From Bacteroidota bacterium (lineage in GTDB: Bacteria; Bacteroidota; Bacteroidia; Chitinophagales; Saprospiraceae), in contig WGNL01000007.1 of the NCBI GenBank assembly GCA_016124585.1, positions 62,001 through 126,000 on the forward strand: DNA of 64,000 nt, read 5' to 3'. Positions 33,527 to 43,723 of this stretch are shown in pieces (within the stretch, counting starts at the first letter, position 1; each line of letters opens with the position of its first letter). Made by a program: the position numbers and the translations under genes. The notes beneath the pieces were generated by a model. It made no database searches and was not told the DNA's origin. It was given only the letters and a program-made list of their open reading frames with translations.

Positions 33527-36500
33527 ATGAAAAACCTCCTTTTCTTACTGACACTATGCTTTGCTGGCGCAATGGCCTTGCCTGCCGCTGCCCAAATCCA
33601 ATTGAAAATCGAACTACTCCCTGATGGCGAAACCTATACCCTGTTCGCTCGCTCAGAGTCCGAACTTCTGCCGCCCAGTAATAACATTTTGCATGCTGCC
33701 AAAATAGCTGTCACTGTTCCAACGGGCAGCTTCGAACTCGCCTCTCTGCAAAACCTCAACGGCCAATGGCAACTCAATAGCATCGTTCAGCACCCGATTG
33801 AAAATCCAAGCCTGGACTATCTGTTGTTCAGCCTAGAAGCTGCTACCGATGCACTAGAATTCCATTACGGGCAGGAACTGCCGCTTTTTTCCTTCCAAAA
33901 CAAAAATGGCTGCACGGGTGCTTTCGAAATCATGCACCCAGCGACGGATCCCTTTTTGCCACCCAATTCCCTGAACCTACCTGTCCTGACCGAGTTCATC
34001 GTCGAAGGGGTTGGCAACAGCAACGCCGTAAACGGGCTTTATGACATGGGTGCTGCGGATTGTTTTCGAGCTGCCAATTGCTCGATTAACAGTGAACTGG
34101 AATTGATGCCAGATAATTTTTACCAAATATCTATCGTCACTGACGCCAGCTTCGTAGCTACTGCCAACCTTGAAATGGTGCAAGTGGCTGTGAAAGTACC
34201 GACCAATTTTTTCCAAATTCACAACCTCACCAACTTACTTCCCGGCCAGTTTTCCTTCGGAAACACAACCCGCTTCGATGGGCCATTGGAGGACCAAAAC
34301 CACGATTATATCCAGTTTAGGCTAAATGCCGCCAGTACCGGATTGAATCTCCAACCAGGTGTGAAAATCCCCCTGCTCAAGTTTGCCAACGGTGGAAGCT
34401 GCCAAGGCGATTCCATTTTCTTGGTCAAAAATGATGATGCGTTCTTACCTCCTAATTCTCAGTCAGCCAATATCGGCTCGTACGTTAAGTTTTACGGGAG
34501 CGCCTCGCACCTGCCAATTTGCGCCAGCCCTCAAATGGCTGCAGCCCCCTGCACTGGCTGCCTTTTTACTGACGGGCTTCTGAAACTGGACAGTGTGCAA
34601 TCTGCCAACCCAGTTGTTTGCCTCGGTGGGCATAATGGTATGATAATGCTCTTCGCCCATGGCAGTTCTAACCTCGAATTCAGCATAGACGGTGGGCAAA
34701 ACTGGAAGCCCAGTGGGTATTTTGGCGGGTTGCCCGTTGGTAATTACCAGCCCATGGTCCGGGGTACCAAATTCGGGTGTCAGGTCAGCGTACTAGGTCA
34801 ACCCGTGGAATTACAAGCAAGTACGAGCATAGATTTGAGAATTGAACTACCCAGTTCGGTTTGCGAAGGCAGCGATGTGGCGTTTAACATTACCTCGCCC
34901 AATCCGTTGCCAACAAGTGCTAGCTTCGCTTGGTCGGGCCCACAGGGTTTTCATCCAGACTTCTCCGATCCTGTCATTTTCAATGCAAACAATTATCAAT
35001 CAGGTACTTATACGTTATTGCTCACAGCTCCCGGTTGTGACCCTGCTTCGGCATCCTCCAATTTACAAGTGAACCCATTGCCCAGTTTACCCGATATTTT
35101 GAGCAATGGCCCGATTTGTTTTGGAGAGAAATTGCATGTCAGCAGCAGCGCTGATGCCTCCAAATTTGAGTGGTACAGCCCTCTCGGTGCCAGCACGCTA
35201 ACGCTCCCTGGCCTCACCACCGATGCCAATGAAACCTATATTGAACCCGGTAGCCCGGCTTACCTCAGTGGAAATTGGCAGGTGAAGGTTACGAACCAGC
35301 AAGGCTGTACAGCGATGAGCCAACCGCTCAGCATTCAGATTAAACCGAGACCGCAAGCCTTTGCCGAAACCAGCGGCCCTGTTTGCCCCGGAAGTCAGGT
35401 ACAGTTACTGTCGAATCCCTTGCCGGGCGCTACCTACGAATGGAAAAAACAAGGAGATAGTGCTGTTTTTTCTGTCCAACCCAATCCATTGATTAGCAAT
35501 GTTTTAGTTCCGCAGACATACCAACTGGCTGTTTGGCTGGATGGTTGTGTTTCCCTTATTCCAGCCCTCACCACGGTATCGCTGAACGAACTACCTATCC
35601 TTAGTCCTGTACAGCAATACACCCCTTCGGCTGATTGTTCACCCAAGCCCCTCAACCTTGCTGCCAATGCTGATGGAGTTGGACTGAACTACCTGTGGAA
35701 TGGTCCAAATGGGTTTCTTTCACAAGCGGCGAACCCGGTTATTGCGCAAGCAAACTCGATGGCCAATGGTAATTACACGGTGCAGGCTACCAATATTTTT
35801 GGCTGCTCCGTAACGGAGACCCTACTCGTTACGGGCATCCCCGATCCAGTTGCCATGCCGCAAATCCAAGGTGCTGCACCCACTTGTCCAGGCAACGATG
35901 TCCAGCTTTCTGTGCAAGCCTACACAGGGCAACAAGTCAGCTATCAATGGTACAAAGGCACGGCGCCGTTGTTTGGGCAGACCGCTAATTCATTGGCAAT
36001 CAATTCAATACAACCAGGTGCCGAGGGTAGTTACAAACTTCGTGCAACGGTGAACGGTTGCACGGTAGAGTCAGCTAGTCAGTTCCTCGATGTGCTTGAC
36101 CCTCCCCAGCCTAATCCGGATTTTTACCTTAGCCAGCCCTGCGAGGGAGGCACCTTGCAGTTTTTTTCCAATCAAAATGGAATTGCCAATTGGCATTGGA
36201 CAGGTCCGGCTGGCTTTGCTTCCGATTCTCCAACTCCCGTCATTTACCAAACTGAATTGAGTAGCGTTGGGGCGTATCAACTCGCAGTTGTTGGCACAAA
36301 TGGCTGTACGGCCAATGCCTCGCTGCTGATTGACGGGATTTTAGCCGTACCACCTACGCCGCTTGTGGCTTCAAATAGTCCAGTTTGCCCCGGTTCTGAA
36401 ATTCAGCTCACGGTGCAAAACCCGATGGGGGTTGGCACGGTAGATTTTGAGTGGGAAAATGCCAACGGGGAACCAGTTGGTACGGGTGGGCCAGTGCTCA

Positions 36501-38722
36501 CCATGCCTGCCAATGACCCGCTGGCAGTACCGCCTTTTTTGGTGAAAACTATCGTGAATACTTGCCCTTCGGCACTTTCTGACCCAGTGGCAGTGCAGGT
36601 TTTATCCAACCCAGTAGCTATCGCATGGAATGGCGGCGCTATTTGTCCTGGTGAAACGGCAGAACTTTTCGCAAGTACACAGCCCAGTGTAAGTTATGCA
36701 TGGAAAGTGGCAGGTCAGGTGGTTTCTGTGGAACAAAATCCGGTGTTAGCAATTACCGATTCTACTGATTTTCAATTAGTTGTAAAAACTAATGGCTGCA
36801 ATGCCGAAGCTACGGCAACGACCAGTGTGCCCGTAAACCCTGTGCCAGCCATCAGTAATTTGACCGCCAATCTGACTGCTTGCGAAGGTAGTTCAGTCAA
36901 CCTAAGCGCCTCCAATTCGGTAGCGATGAACGGCACTGTTCATTATAATTGGACAGGCCCGAACGGCTTTTCATTTACCAGTTCGGCAGGGTCAGTGGGC
37001 CCTTTCCCTTTGGGTTTTTCCTCCATTGCGCAGCAAAATGAAGGCAGTTACACGCTCCAACTCACAAGTTCAGAAGGCTGTGTCTCTGCTCCGCAAAGTG
37101 TGTCCGTAGAAGTAGGTTCGATGCCCCCAACCCCGGTAATAACTGTGGCTGATGCGCAGCTTTGCGAAGGCGAAACACTCCAACTTGATGCCACGCCCGC
37201 CACTGGCAGCACTGTGACCTACGATTGGTTTTTCCACGATGGCTCTTCCAGCAGCCTACTTGCCACGACGAGCTTCCCAACGTATTTTTTACCTTCTGTT
37301 TCAGCCTCAAATTCTGGTAGCTACTACGTAAAAACTACTACTGACGGCTGCCAAACCCAAGCCTCTAACCAAGCTCCTTTATCCGTGATTTTACTCCCGA
37401 CGGGAGCCTTGGCTACCAATCCAACTACGTCGCTCACACCAGCTTGCGAAGGCACGGATGTTCAGCTTTCGGCCACATTGTTGCCGGGCGCAAACTACCA
37501 CTGGTACGGCCCGTCAGGGTATTATTCAGACTTGCCAAACCCAGTTTTGGCGTCGGTTGAAACGGTGCAGTCTGGTGATTTTCTGGTGGTCATTGGTTAT
37601 CCGCAATGTTCCACGACCTTGGCTTTCGAGACAGAGGTTTTTGTTGCGGATACCCCTGAGGTTCCTGTGTTAACTGGAGCAGCTACTGCTTGTGAAGGCT
37701 CCCAAACGCAGCTTTCGGTGGCAAATGCGGAGGCTGGGGTAGTGTACGAGTTTTATTTTGGACAAAATGGACAATCGCTTCAAACGGGTAGCGATAGTTT
37801 GGTTTTGTCAAATTTGAACCCGTCCCAGTCAGGAATTTATTTTTCATCTGCTTCGCTAAACGGCTGTGAATCAGTTGTTTCTGCTCCGTTTAGTTTGCAA
37901 GTTGTACCTGCTCAAACTGGAACTGCTTTCGCTGGTGACGACCAAACCATTTGCGAAGCGACCGAACTTACCTATCTCCAAGCCACTCCACCAGTGGTTG
38001 GTGAGGGACACTGGACAGCACTCGACGGGGCCACAGTGGTTCAGCCTGCTGCCGCTGCTACCACGGTGCAGGGCCTGTTGCCAGGCGAGAACCGATTCGT
38101 GTGGACCTTGACAAATGGAACTTGTCCCGGTGTGGGCAGCGATACGACAGTGGTTTTTCTTGAAAACGGAAAGGCGATGGCGGATTTTTTCACACTACCA
38201 GTGAACGATAGTTTGGTAAACATCAACTTGCTGGAGAACGATTTTATCCAAAATCTGCCAGATTTTGAGTTCACGATTTTGACAAAACCAACTAAGGGTC
38301 AACTGCTGGAAGACGGAACCGGGCGAATAACCTATATCCCATACCCAAACGCTTTCGGTGAGGATGGCTTCCGCTACCGGATTTGTTCCATGACCTGCTC
38401 CGAGATTTGCGATGAAGCCTATGTCCGGATTTCACTTGACGGGTCAGTAGCTGCCAATGATTGTTTTCGTCCGAACCTCATCACTCCTGACGGCGATGGG
38501 TTGGATGATGTGTTCGTCATACCATGTGCGGCAGGTTGGCCGGGTAGTTCCATATTGATTTTCAACCGCTGGGGCTCGACTGTTTTCGAATCATCGGATT
38601 ACCAGAACGATTGGGGTGGTACTTACGAAGGACAATTGCTGCCGCATGGCACATATTTCTATCAGCTACGGCTGAATGATGGGAAGGGAACAATGTTGCA
38701 GGGATTTGTGGAAGTCCAGTAA
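33527..38722 (+). CDS. 1731-aa T9SS type B secreted multi-Ig protein
   Basis: The protein starts at ATG 33527 with a signal peptide (MKNLLFLLTLCFAGAMALPA). Two similar N-terminal domains (about 20-340) have ILHAAKIAVTVPTGSF and LEMVQVAVKVPTNFF. From about residue 440, around 13 Ig/PKD-like modules each begin with a Cys-containing strand (VCEGSDVAF, ICFGEKLHV, VCPGSQVQL, TCPGNDVQL, ACEGSSVNL, LCEGETLQL, ACEGTDVQL, ACEGSQTQL). After a cadherin-like linker (DSLVNINLLENDF) it ends with the type B gliding-motility-associated sorting domain (NLITPDGDGLDDVFVIPC, ILIFNRWGSTVFESS). The PorP/SprF gene directly downstream is its likely secretion partner. Confidence 0.92.
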   Translation: MKNLLFLLTLCFAGAMALPAAAQIQLKIELLPDGETYTLFARSESELLPPSNNILHAAKIAVTVPTGSFELASLQNLNGQWQLNSIVQHPIENPSLDYLLFSLEAATDALEFHYGQELPLFSFQNKNGCTGAFEIMHPATDPFLPPNSLNLPVLTEFIVEGVGNSNAVNGLYDMGAADCFRAANCSINSELELMPDNFYQISIVTDASFVATANLEMVQVAVKVPTNFFQIHNLTNLLPGQFSFGNTTRFDGPLEDQNHDYIQFRLNAASTGLNLQPGVKIPLLKFANGGSCQGDSIFLVKNDDAFLPPNSQSANIGSYVKFYGSASHLPICASPQMAAAPCTGCLFTDGLLKLDSVQSANPVVCLGGHNGMIMLFAHGSSNLEFSIDGGQNWKPSGYFGGLPVGNYQPMVRGTKFGCQVSVLGQPVELQASTSIDLRIELPSSVCEGSDVAFNITSPNPLPTSASFAWSGPQGFHPDFSDPVIFNANNYQSGTYTLLLTAPGCDPASASSNLQVNPLPSLPDILSNGPICFGEKLHVSSSADASKFEWYSPLGASTLTLPGLTTDANETYIEPGSPAYLSGNWQVKVTNQQGCTAMSQPLSIQIKPRPQAFAETSGPVCPGSQVQLLSNPLPGATYEWKKQGDSAVFSVQPNPLISNVLVPQTYQLAVWLDGCVSLIPALTTVSLNELPILSPVQQYTPSADCSPKPLNLAANADGVGLNYLWNGPNGFLSQAANPVIAQANSMANGNYTVQATNIFGCSVTETLLVTGIPDPVAMPQIQGAAPTCPGNDVQLSVQAYTGQQVSYQWYKGTAPLFGQTANSLAINSIQPGAEGSYKLRATVNGCTVESASQFLDVLDPPQPNPDFYLSQPCEGGTLQFFSNQNGIANWHWTGPAGFASDSPTPVIYQTELSSVGAYQLAVVGTNGCTANASLLIDGILAVPPTPLVASNSPVCPGSEIQLTVQNPMGVGTVDFEWENANGEPVGTGGPVLTMPANDPLAVPPFLVKTIVNTCPSALSDPVAVQVLSNPVAIAWNGGAICPGETAELFASTQPSVSYAWKVAGQVVSVEQNPVLAITDSTDFQLVVKTNGCNAEATATTSVPVNPVPAISNLTANLTACEGSSVNLSASNSVAMNGTVHYNWTGPNGFSFTSSAGSVGPFPLGFSSIAQQNEGSYTLQLTSSEGCVSAPQSVSVEVGSMPPTPVITVADAQLCEGETLQLDATPATGSTVTYDWFFHDGSSSSLLATTSFPTYFLPSVSASNSGSYYVKTTTDGCQTQASNQAPLSVILLPTGALATNPTTSLTPACEGTDVQLSATLLPGANYHWYGPSGYYSDLPNPVLASVETVQSGDFLVVIGYPQCSTTLAFETEVFVADTPEVPVLTGAATACEGSQTQLSVANAEAGVVYEFYFGQNGQSLQTGSDSLVLSNLNPSQSGIYFSSASLNGCESVVSAPFSLQVVPAQTGTAFAGDDQTICEATELTYLQATPPVVGEGHWTALDGATVVQPAAAATTVQGLLPGENRFVWTLTNGTCPGVGSDTTVVFLENGKAMADFFTLPVNDSLVNINLLENDFIQNLPDFEFTILTKPTKGQLLEDGTGRITYIPYPNAFGEDGFRYRICSMTCSEICDEAYVRISLDGSVAANDCFRPNLITPDGDGLDDVFVIPCAAGWPGSSILIFNRWGSTVFESSDYQNDWGGTYEGQLLPHGTYFYQLRLNDGKGTMLQGFVEVQ

Positions 38723-38740
38723 CACAGACTGCCAGTCCTA
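38720..38740 (+). repeat. Degenerate copy of the CACGGACTG palindrome (copy 3)
   Basis: TAACACAGACTGCCAGTCCT begins with the TAA stop of the 1731-aa protein and continues into the palindrome with a few substitutions. It is in the same orientation relative to the stop as copy 2. Confidence 0.75.
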
Positions 38741-38785
38741 GCTTCTACATGAACCAGAACTTGTTTTTAATTTAAAACACAAAAT

Positions 38786-38804
38786 CACGGACTGCCAGTC
38801 CGTG
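38786..38804. repeat. Conserved palindrome, copy 4
   Basis: CACGGACTGCCAGTCCGTG, perfect 9+1+9, inverted relative to copy 3 and ending 9 bp before the PorP ATG at 38814. A GTG inside it is in frame with PorP but is unlikely to be the start. Confidence 0.85.
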
Positions 38805-38813
38805 TCACATCAG

Positions 38814-39734
38814 ATGAGATACCTACACCTACTTTTCCTTTTTTGTTGTTCCTCGCTTTTTGCACAGCAGGTACCAATTTTTTCACAGCTTTTTTACAAT
38901 AAAATGCTGTCGAATCCTGGTGCAGCGGGTAGCAATGGGCTTCCTAGCATCACTGCTTTTCACCGCCAACAATGGGTCGGGTTCGAGGGGGCTCCATTGA
39001 CGGATGCGCTGAGTTTCAATTCCCCTTTGTTGGCGGGGCGGGTAGGGGTTGGCCTAACAGTGGCCAATGAGCAAATCGGTTTTTTCAATTTGTTCAGTGC
39101 GCAGTTGGCGTATGCCTATCGGGTGACAATGGCCGGAGGAAGCTTGGGGATTGGGCTGCATGCAAGCATGAATCGTTTGGAGGCTAAGTTGTCAGAAGTG
39201 CGAACGATTTCAGGCACCGTAAACGGCAGCGAGACAATTCTAAACCCAAGTTTTGCCTATAATTTAGGCATGGGGATACATTTTGAAAATGAGCATTTTT
39301 TCATTGGCATGTCTGTGCCGCAAGTACTGGACCGGGGTCAGGCAAATGGTCAGGTCAGGCATTTTTTTGGCAATATTGGAGGTGTCTTGGAGTTGTCAGA
39401 AAAGCTGAGGATGCGTTCGGCTGCGGCAGTCAGGGTGGTGAAGAATGCTCCGCCTAGCTTTGATACTTATCTCGGTTTTGGCTTTACTGAAGATGCCCGA
39501 CTTTGGTTGGGAGGTATGTTGCGGTCAAGTAAAACACAGGACGGTGTGGGTGGCGATGCTTTGGTAGCACTGGGTCAGTATCAGGTTTCGGAGCGGCTGC
39601 GGGCTGGGTTGGCTTATGATTTTGGCTTAGGGGCCGTGCGCCACCAAAATGTAGGCACTTTCGAGTTGATGTTGGAGTATTGCTTTGTCAAAGCTGCTCA
39701 GCCAGAACGAATTTTAAAACCCCGGTATTTTTAA
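38814..39734 (+). CDS. PorP/SprF family T9SS outer-membrane protein
   Basis: This 306-aa protein starts at ATG 38814 with a signal peptide (LHLLFLFCCSSLFAQ). It is followed by the family hallmark VPIFSQLFYNKMLSNPGAAGS and an outer-membrane beta-barrel to the C-terminus (YDFGLGAVRHQNVGTFELMLEYCF). PorP/SprF proteins assist secretion or surface anchoring of type B cargo, and SprF is required for SprB secretion in Flavobacterium johnsoniae. Its place 91 bp after a type B cargo gene fits a dedicated pair. Confidence 0.93.
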   Translation: MRYLHLLFLFCCSSLFAQQVPIFSQLFYNKMLSNPGAAGSNGLPSITAFHRQQWVGFEGAPLTDALSFNSPLLAGRVGVGLTVANEQIGFFNLFSAQLAYAYRVTMAGGSLGIGLHASMNRLEAKLSEVRTISGTVNGSETILNPSFAYNLGMGIHFENEHFFIGMSVPQVLDRGQANGQVRHFFGNIGGVLELSEKLRMRSAAAVRVVKNAPPSFDTYLGFGFTEDARLWLGGMLRSSKTQDGVGGDALVALGQYQVSERLRAGLAYDFGLGAVRHQNVGTFELMLEYCFVKAAQPERILKPRYF

Positions 39735-39751
39735 GCTCAAAATTTCAAGCT

Positions 39752-41563
39752 TCAGGTTTTGATAAACCTTGCTACCCTGACTTCTTTTTTCATGATCAAT
39801 CTTGCGAAATAACTGCCCGGTGGGTGGTTTGGAAATGGGATTTCCAAATAATTTATGCCGCTTGTCAACTGAACCGGCTCAGATTTCAACAATTCTCCTT
39901 GTTGATTGAAAAGCTGGATTTCTCCAGTTGTTTCAACACTGTTTTCCAAAATCAGATGCAACTGATCCGTTACCACAGGGTTTGACATTACCTTGAAACG
40001 CACAGCAATGTTGGAAGATAGCACGGCGATGACTTTTCCGTAGGTGTATTGTCCGTCAAAATCCGTTTGCCGAAGGCGATAATAATTTAACCCACTGAAA
40101 GGGGCATGGTCAACAAACTGATAGTGCTGAATTTCTTTACTGTTACCTGCGCCAGCCGTATTGCCAATGGCATCAAATATTTCACCATCTCTTGAGCGTT
40201 CCACTTCAAAGGACTGACTGTTCTGTTCAGAGGCGGTGGTCCAATTAAGCTCAATGGAGGTGCTGATGGCGGTGCCATAAAAATCGGTCAATTCAACTGG
40301 TAAGGAAACTGGATACAGGTAATCAACACATTGTCGGTCGAGGTTGGTGATATTGGTGCAGCAGTTTGGGTTCATGTTGGCAGTACCATTGCCGGCGATG
40401 TGGTCAAGGCCCAAACTATGCGTCATTTCATGGGTCAACATGATGGCGTATTGCGAAGCATTTAAACAACCACAAACACCATTGTTGACTACGACAAAGC
40501 CGAACCCTCCTTCATAATAAGGATTTCCATCGAAAGTGTTAATCGGTGTAAAACCATTCAAACCTCCAAAAGCCAAAATACCTGCGCAGGAACTGAGGTC
40601 TGTGATTTCATCGCATGGATCGTTGTATTGGACGACAATATTTCTTTGTCCTCCCAAGTTGTTGTCCACCCAATTTATGAAATCATTGCCAATAGCACCA
40701 TCATCCATGCAGTCAGGCATAAATCCTGAGTAAGTCCCTCCGTTCACCAAATTTGTTCCCATGTAACTTGAAATTGCTCCAACTGCTGCAACGACATAGT
40801 CATTAGCACTTGTAGGAATTGGGCAATCGGTATCGCCTTCCAGTTCATACCAGGCGCTGACTGCAGTACCAGGAAAGTCCAACCACCTAAATCCTGTTCC
40901 TCCTGAATTCAAAAAAGTGCAGTGTGCAGGTGCCGTGCGCTCTCCGATAGATGGGTAAAAAGCTTGTACATCTGTTGTCACCAGTGCAATATGTTTATCC
41001 CAGTGGATGCCCGAAGCGGCAATCTGCTGCAATTGGAACAGCAAGTCATTTTTACGATAAACCGCCAAAGGTTCAACGGCTTTTCCGTCATTAGGGTTGA
41101 TTAAGTTTAAATCCGCCCATTCGGGCAAAGGCACAAGGTAGCTTTCGTCGTTATTGGGTTGGAACTGTTCAAAAATGCCGTAAGACATCAATATTGGCCG
41201 CCAAAACCCTGTATTGGTCTGGATTAGGAAGAGTAGGTAGGATTTGCCAGGCTTCAAATTTACGTCATCTGGAATGGCTTTTATCCAGCCATTGCCTTTG
41301 GTAGTAAGATGCTCCAATTCGATGGTGGAACCAAGCGCAACATCGCCTTTGACTACAAATTCTATTTGCAAATCGGTATGCCAAAAAGTCAGCGAGGAGG
41401 TTCCGACTTCGTGCGTTTCCCCCACTGTTGCCTGCACCACGAGGGTACTTGCAGCGGTCATTTCACCCAAATCGTGAAAGGGGATTATTGTGGTGGCGCA
41501 TAATTTGTTGATGGCCAGAAAAAACAGTAGTACTAGCAGTTTTTGTGTTGAAGACACATTCAT
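39752..41563 (-). CDS. T9SS type A secreted metzincin metalloprotease
   Basis: This 603-aa exported protein has a signal peptide (LLVLLFFLAINKLCA). An N-terminal domain is followed by a matrixin-like catalytic region with the extended zinc motif HEMTHSLGLDH (378-388), matching HExxHxxGxxH, and a downstream Met region (ANMNPNCC) that may form the Met-turn. After DCxP-rich loops the C-terminus has a fibronectin-like stretch (VELTDFYGTAISTSIELNWTTASEQNSQSFEVERS) and a type A sorting domain (GEIQLFNQQGELLKSEPV, SYFARLIMKKEVRVARFIKT). Likely a surface or secreted protease. It converges on the PorP gene. Confidence 0.88.
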   Translation of the reverse strand: MNVSSTQKLLVLLFFLAINKLCATTIIPFHDLGEMTAASTLVVQATVGETHEVGTSSLTFWHTDLQIEFVVKGDVALGSTIELEHLTTKGNGWIKAIPDDVNLKPGKSYLLFLIQTNTGFWRPILMSYGIFEQFQPNNDESYLVPLPEWADLNLINPNDGKAVEPLAVYRKNDLLFQLQQIAASGIHWDKHIALVTTDVQAFYPSIGERTAPAHCTFLNSGGTGFRWLDFPGTAVSAWYELEGDTDCPIPTSANDYVVAAVGAISSYMGTNLVNGGTYSGFMPDCMDDGAIGNDFINWVDNNLGGQRNIVVQYNDPCDEITDLSSCAGILAFGGLNGFTPINTFDGNPYYEGGFGFVVVNNGVCGCLNASQYAIMLTHEMTHSLGLDHIAGNGTANMNPNCCTNITNLDRQCVDYLYPVSLPVELTDFYGTAISTSIELNWTTASEQNSQSFEVERSRDGEIFDAIGNTAGAGNSKEIQHYQFVDHAPFSGLNYYRLRQTDFDGQYTYGKVIAVLSSNIAVRFKVMSNPVVTDQLHLILENSVETTGEIQLFNQQGELLKSEPVQLTSGINYLEIPFPNHPPGSYFARLIMKKEVRVARFIKT

Positions 41564-41679
41564 CTTGCTGTCGATTTCGTGAGTAAAACTTATCGTAGCA
41601 GGAAATTGAGGTGCCTATTATAAGGCAATTATCGATAAATTGTTCAGCATTTACCCATGAAATCGATTTAAAAATGTTC

Positions 41680-42132
41680 TTAATGCAAGCTCATAAATTT
41701 TGGTACTATCCAAAACATTATCATGTTGAGCAGTGTCACGCCTGTGCTAATGGCCATCCAAATAAACAGGGAATTCAAGGTTGCAAACGTTTGTTCTCCA
41801 GCTAAAGGGAAGTTGGTAGTCGTCAATTTTCTGCTTTTCCCAATGAAGTTTAGAAGTTTTACAAAAACAACGGCCTGAAATGCCAAGACAATGAAATAGA
41901 AAAATGGCATCAATTTGTAGAATGCTGGGACGCTCCTTGCGGAACCGATTATCCAATATGTAAAAATTTGAGAGAGGGTACTAATCAAACTATAAACTAG
42001 ACTCAACCCCATTACTACGGCTAAACCTATCGCAGTTCCAACGGCTTTTGAAAGCTGTCGTTTTGCAGCGGCAGTGATTAATATGCCCTCTTCATTTTCG
42101 GTTTGTTGATCAAGAATTTGATCGTTGTCCAT
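41680..42132 (-). CDS. Membrane protein of unknown function (about 3-4 helices)
   Basis: This 150-aa protein starts at ATG 42132 with about 30 polar residues, then hydrophobic helices (AVGTAIGLAVVMGLSLVYSLIST, FYFIVLAFQAVVFVKLL, SLFIWMAISTGVTLLNMIMFWIV). No known motif is visible. It resembles small Bacteroidota membrane proteins of the DUF5362 type, but I cannot confirm this. It follows the GH51 gene on the same strand with a 58-nt gap. Confidence 0.7.
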   Translation of the reverse strand: MDNDQILDQQTENEEGILITAAAKRQLSKAVGTAIGLAVVMGLSLVYSLISTLSQIFTYWIIGSARSVPAFYKLMPFFYFIVLAFQAVVFVKLLNFIGKSRKLTTTNFPLAGEQTFATLNSLFIWMAISTGVTLLNMIMFWIVPKFMSLH

Positions 42133-42190
42133 CTTTGTGAAGTTTGCAAAGATTATTGATATTAGAAAAGACAAATTCAATCAAATCAAC

Positions 42191-43723
42191 TCATTTCAAC
42201 TCCAAAACGACCACTGATGCTGCTGGCATTTTCACCGTTAAAACGCCATTTTTCAAAGTCGCCCCAGTGAATTTTGCTGGTTTGATTTTCTCGGGTTGGT
42301 CGAAACTGTTGTAATCCTGCACTTTGCCTGAAGCTAGTACTCTCCCGGTCACTGAAGAGGCAGATATTCCCCGCACATTGATGGTCACTTCCTGCGATTT
42401 GTTGGCATCGATATTCGTCAAACTGACGTGAATGAGGCCATTTTTATCCTTTGAAGCTGATGCTGAAACAGCTGGCAATTTTTCAGTACCAACTTGGTAA
42501 TCAGCCGTTTGTATAGTTATTGGAATCAAAGTGGCATCTTGGTGCACGCTGTACATTTCCATCACGTGATAGGTCGGTGTCAAAATCATTTTCGGCCCAT
42601 CGGTGAGTATGACGGATTGAAGGACGTTAACGATTTGAGCGATGTTCGCCATGCGCACACGGTCAGCGTGGTTGTTGAAAATATTGAGTGTGGCGCCTGC
42701 CAGCACGGCATCCCGCATAGTATTTTGTTGGAACAAAAAAGCACCGTTTGTGCCAGGTTCAACTTCGTACCAGCCACCCCATTCGTCCACCACGAGGGCT
42801 ACTTTTTTCTGTGGGTCGTATTTATCCATGATGGTAGAATGGCGATTTACGAGATCTTCCATTTTAAGCGCCTGTTTCATGGTAGCGAAGTATTGTTCCT
42901 CCGTGAATCCAGTGGCAGGGCCTTTGGCTTTCCAGTCAATGACTGAGTAATGGTGCAGTGCCACGCCTTCGAGCATATTGTGCGGAATGTCCCGCATGAG
43001 CACTTCTGTCCAATGGTAGTCGCCCGAGTTTGCACCGGAGGCGATGCGAAAAAGGCCGCCTGTGTTTGACCAGTCGGTCATGAAAGTGGCGTATTGCCTG
43101 TAGATATTGGCGTAATATTCAGCAGTCATGTTGCCACCACAGCCCCAGGCCTCATTGCCGATACCCCAGTATTTTACATGCCATGGTTTTTCCCTGCCAT
43201 TTTGCTTACGCAAATCAGCCATCGGGTCACCACCTGGATGGGTGGTGTAGCGGGTCCATTCAACCACTTCTTGCACCGTTCCGCTACCGACATTGGCAGA
43301 GAGGTAAGGCTCGGCACCTATTTCTTCGCAAAGGTTCAAGAAATCGTGGGTACCAAAGCTATTGTCTTCCGTCACGCCGCCCCACCAGACGTTGACCATT
43401 TTTGGGCGTTTGTCTTTTGGGCCAATCCCGTCTTTCCAGTGGTAAGTATCGGCGAAGCAGCCACCTGGCCAGCGCAGGTTAGGGATTTTCATTTTTTTCA
43501 GTGCCTCAATGACATCATTGCGCACACCAGCCGTATTGGGGATGCTACTGTTCTCCCCGACAAACATGCCATCATAGATACATCGGCCAAGGTGCTCGGA
43601 GAAGTTGCCGTAAATCTGACGACTAATGGTTGTGGTGCCGAGGTCGGCGTTAAGGGTAATAGTGGCTTGAGAGAAGGCAGCTGTTGCGAGGCACAGCAGT
43701 AGGATGGGCAGGATGTTTTTCAT
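42191..43723 (-). CDS. GH51 alpha-L-arabinofuranosidase
   Basis: This 510-aa exported enzyme has a signal peptide ([16 protein letters not shown]). It matches GH51: [43 protein letters not shown], the acid/base Glu191 in [12 protein letters not shown], and the nucleophile Glu314 in [10 protein letters not shown]. The C-terminal beta domain completes the usual length. It should release arabinose from arabinan or arabinoxylan oligomers in the periplasm or outside. No SusC/SusD or other CAZyme is adjacent, so there is no local polysaccharide-utilisation locus. Confidence 0.93.
   Translation of the reverse strand: MKNILPILLLCLATAAFSQATITLNADLGTTTISRQIYGNFSEHLGRCIYDGMFVGENSSIPNTAGVRNDVIEALKKMKIPNLRWPGGCFADTYHWKDGIGPKDKRPKMVNVWWGGVTEDNSFGTHDFLNLCEEIGAEPYLSANVGSGTVQEVVEWTRYTTHPGGDPMADLRKQNGREKPWHVKYWGIGNEAWGCGGNMTAEYYANIYRQYATFMTDWSNTGGLFRIASGANSGDYHWTEVLMRDIPHNMLEGVALHHYSVIDWKAKGPATGFTEEQYFATMKQALKMEDLVNRHSTIMDKYDPQKKVALVVDEWGGWYEVEPGTNGAFLFQQNTMRDAVLAGATLNIFNNHADRVRMANIAQIVNVLQSVILTDGPKMILTPTYHVMEMYSVHQDATLIPITIQTADYQVGTEKLPAVSASASKDKNGLIHVSLTNIDANKSQEVTINVRGISASSVTGRVLASGKVQDYNSFDQPEKIKPAKFTGATLKNGVLTVKMPAASVVVLELK

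Noticed and set aside
43094-43702. 202-codon plus frame
   Set aside because: Antisense to GH51.
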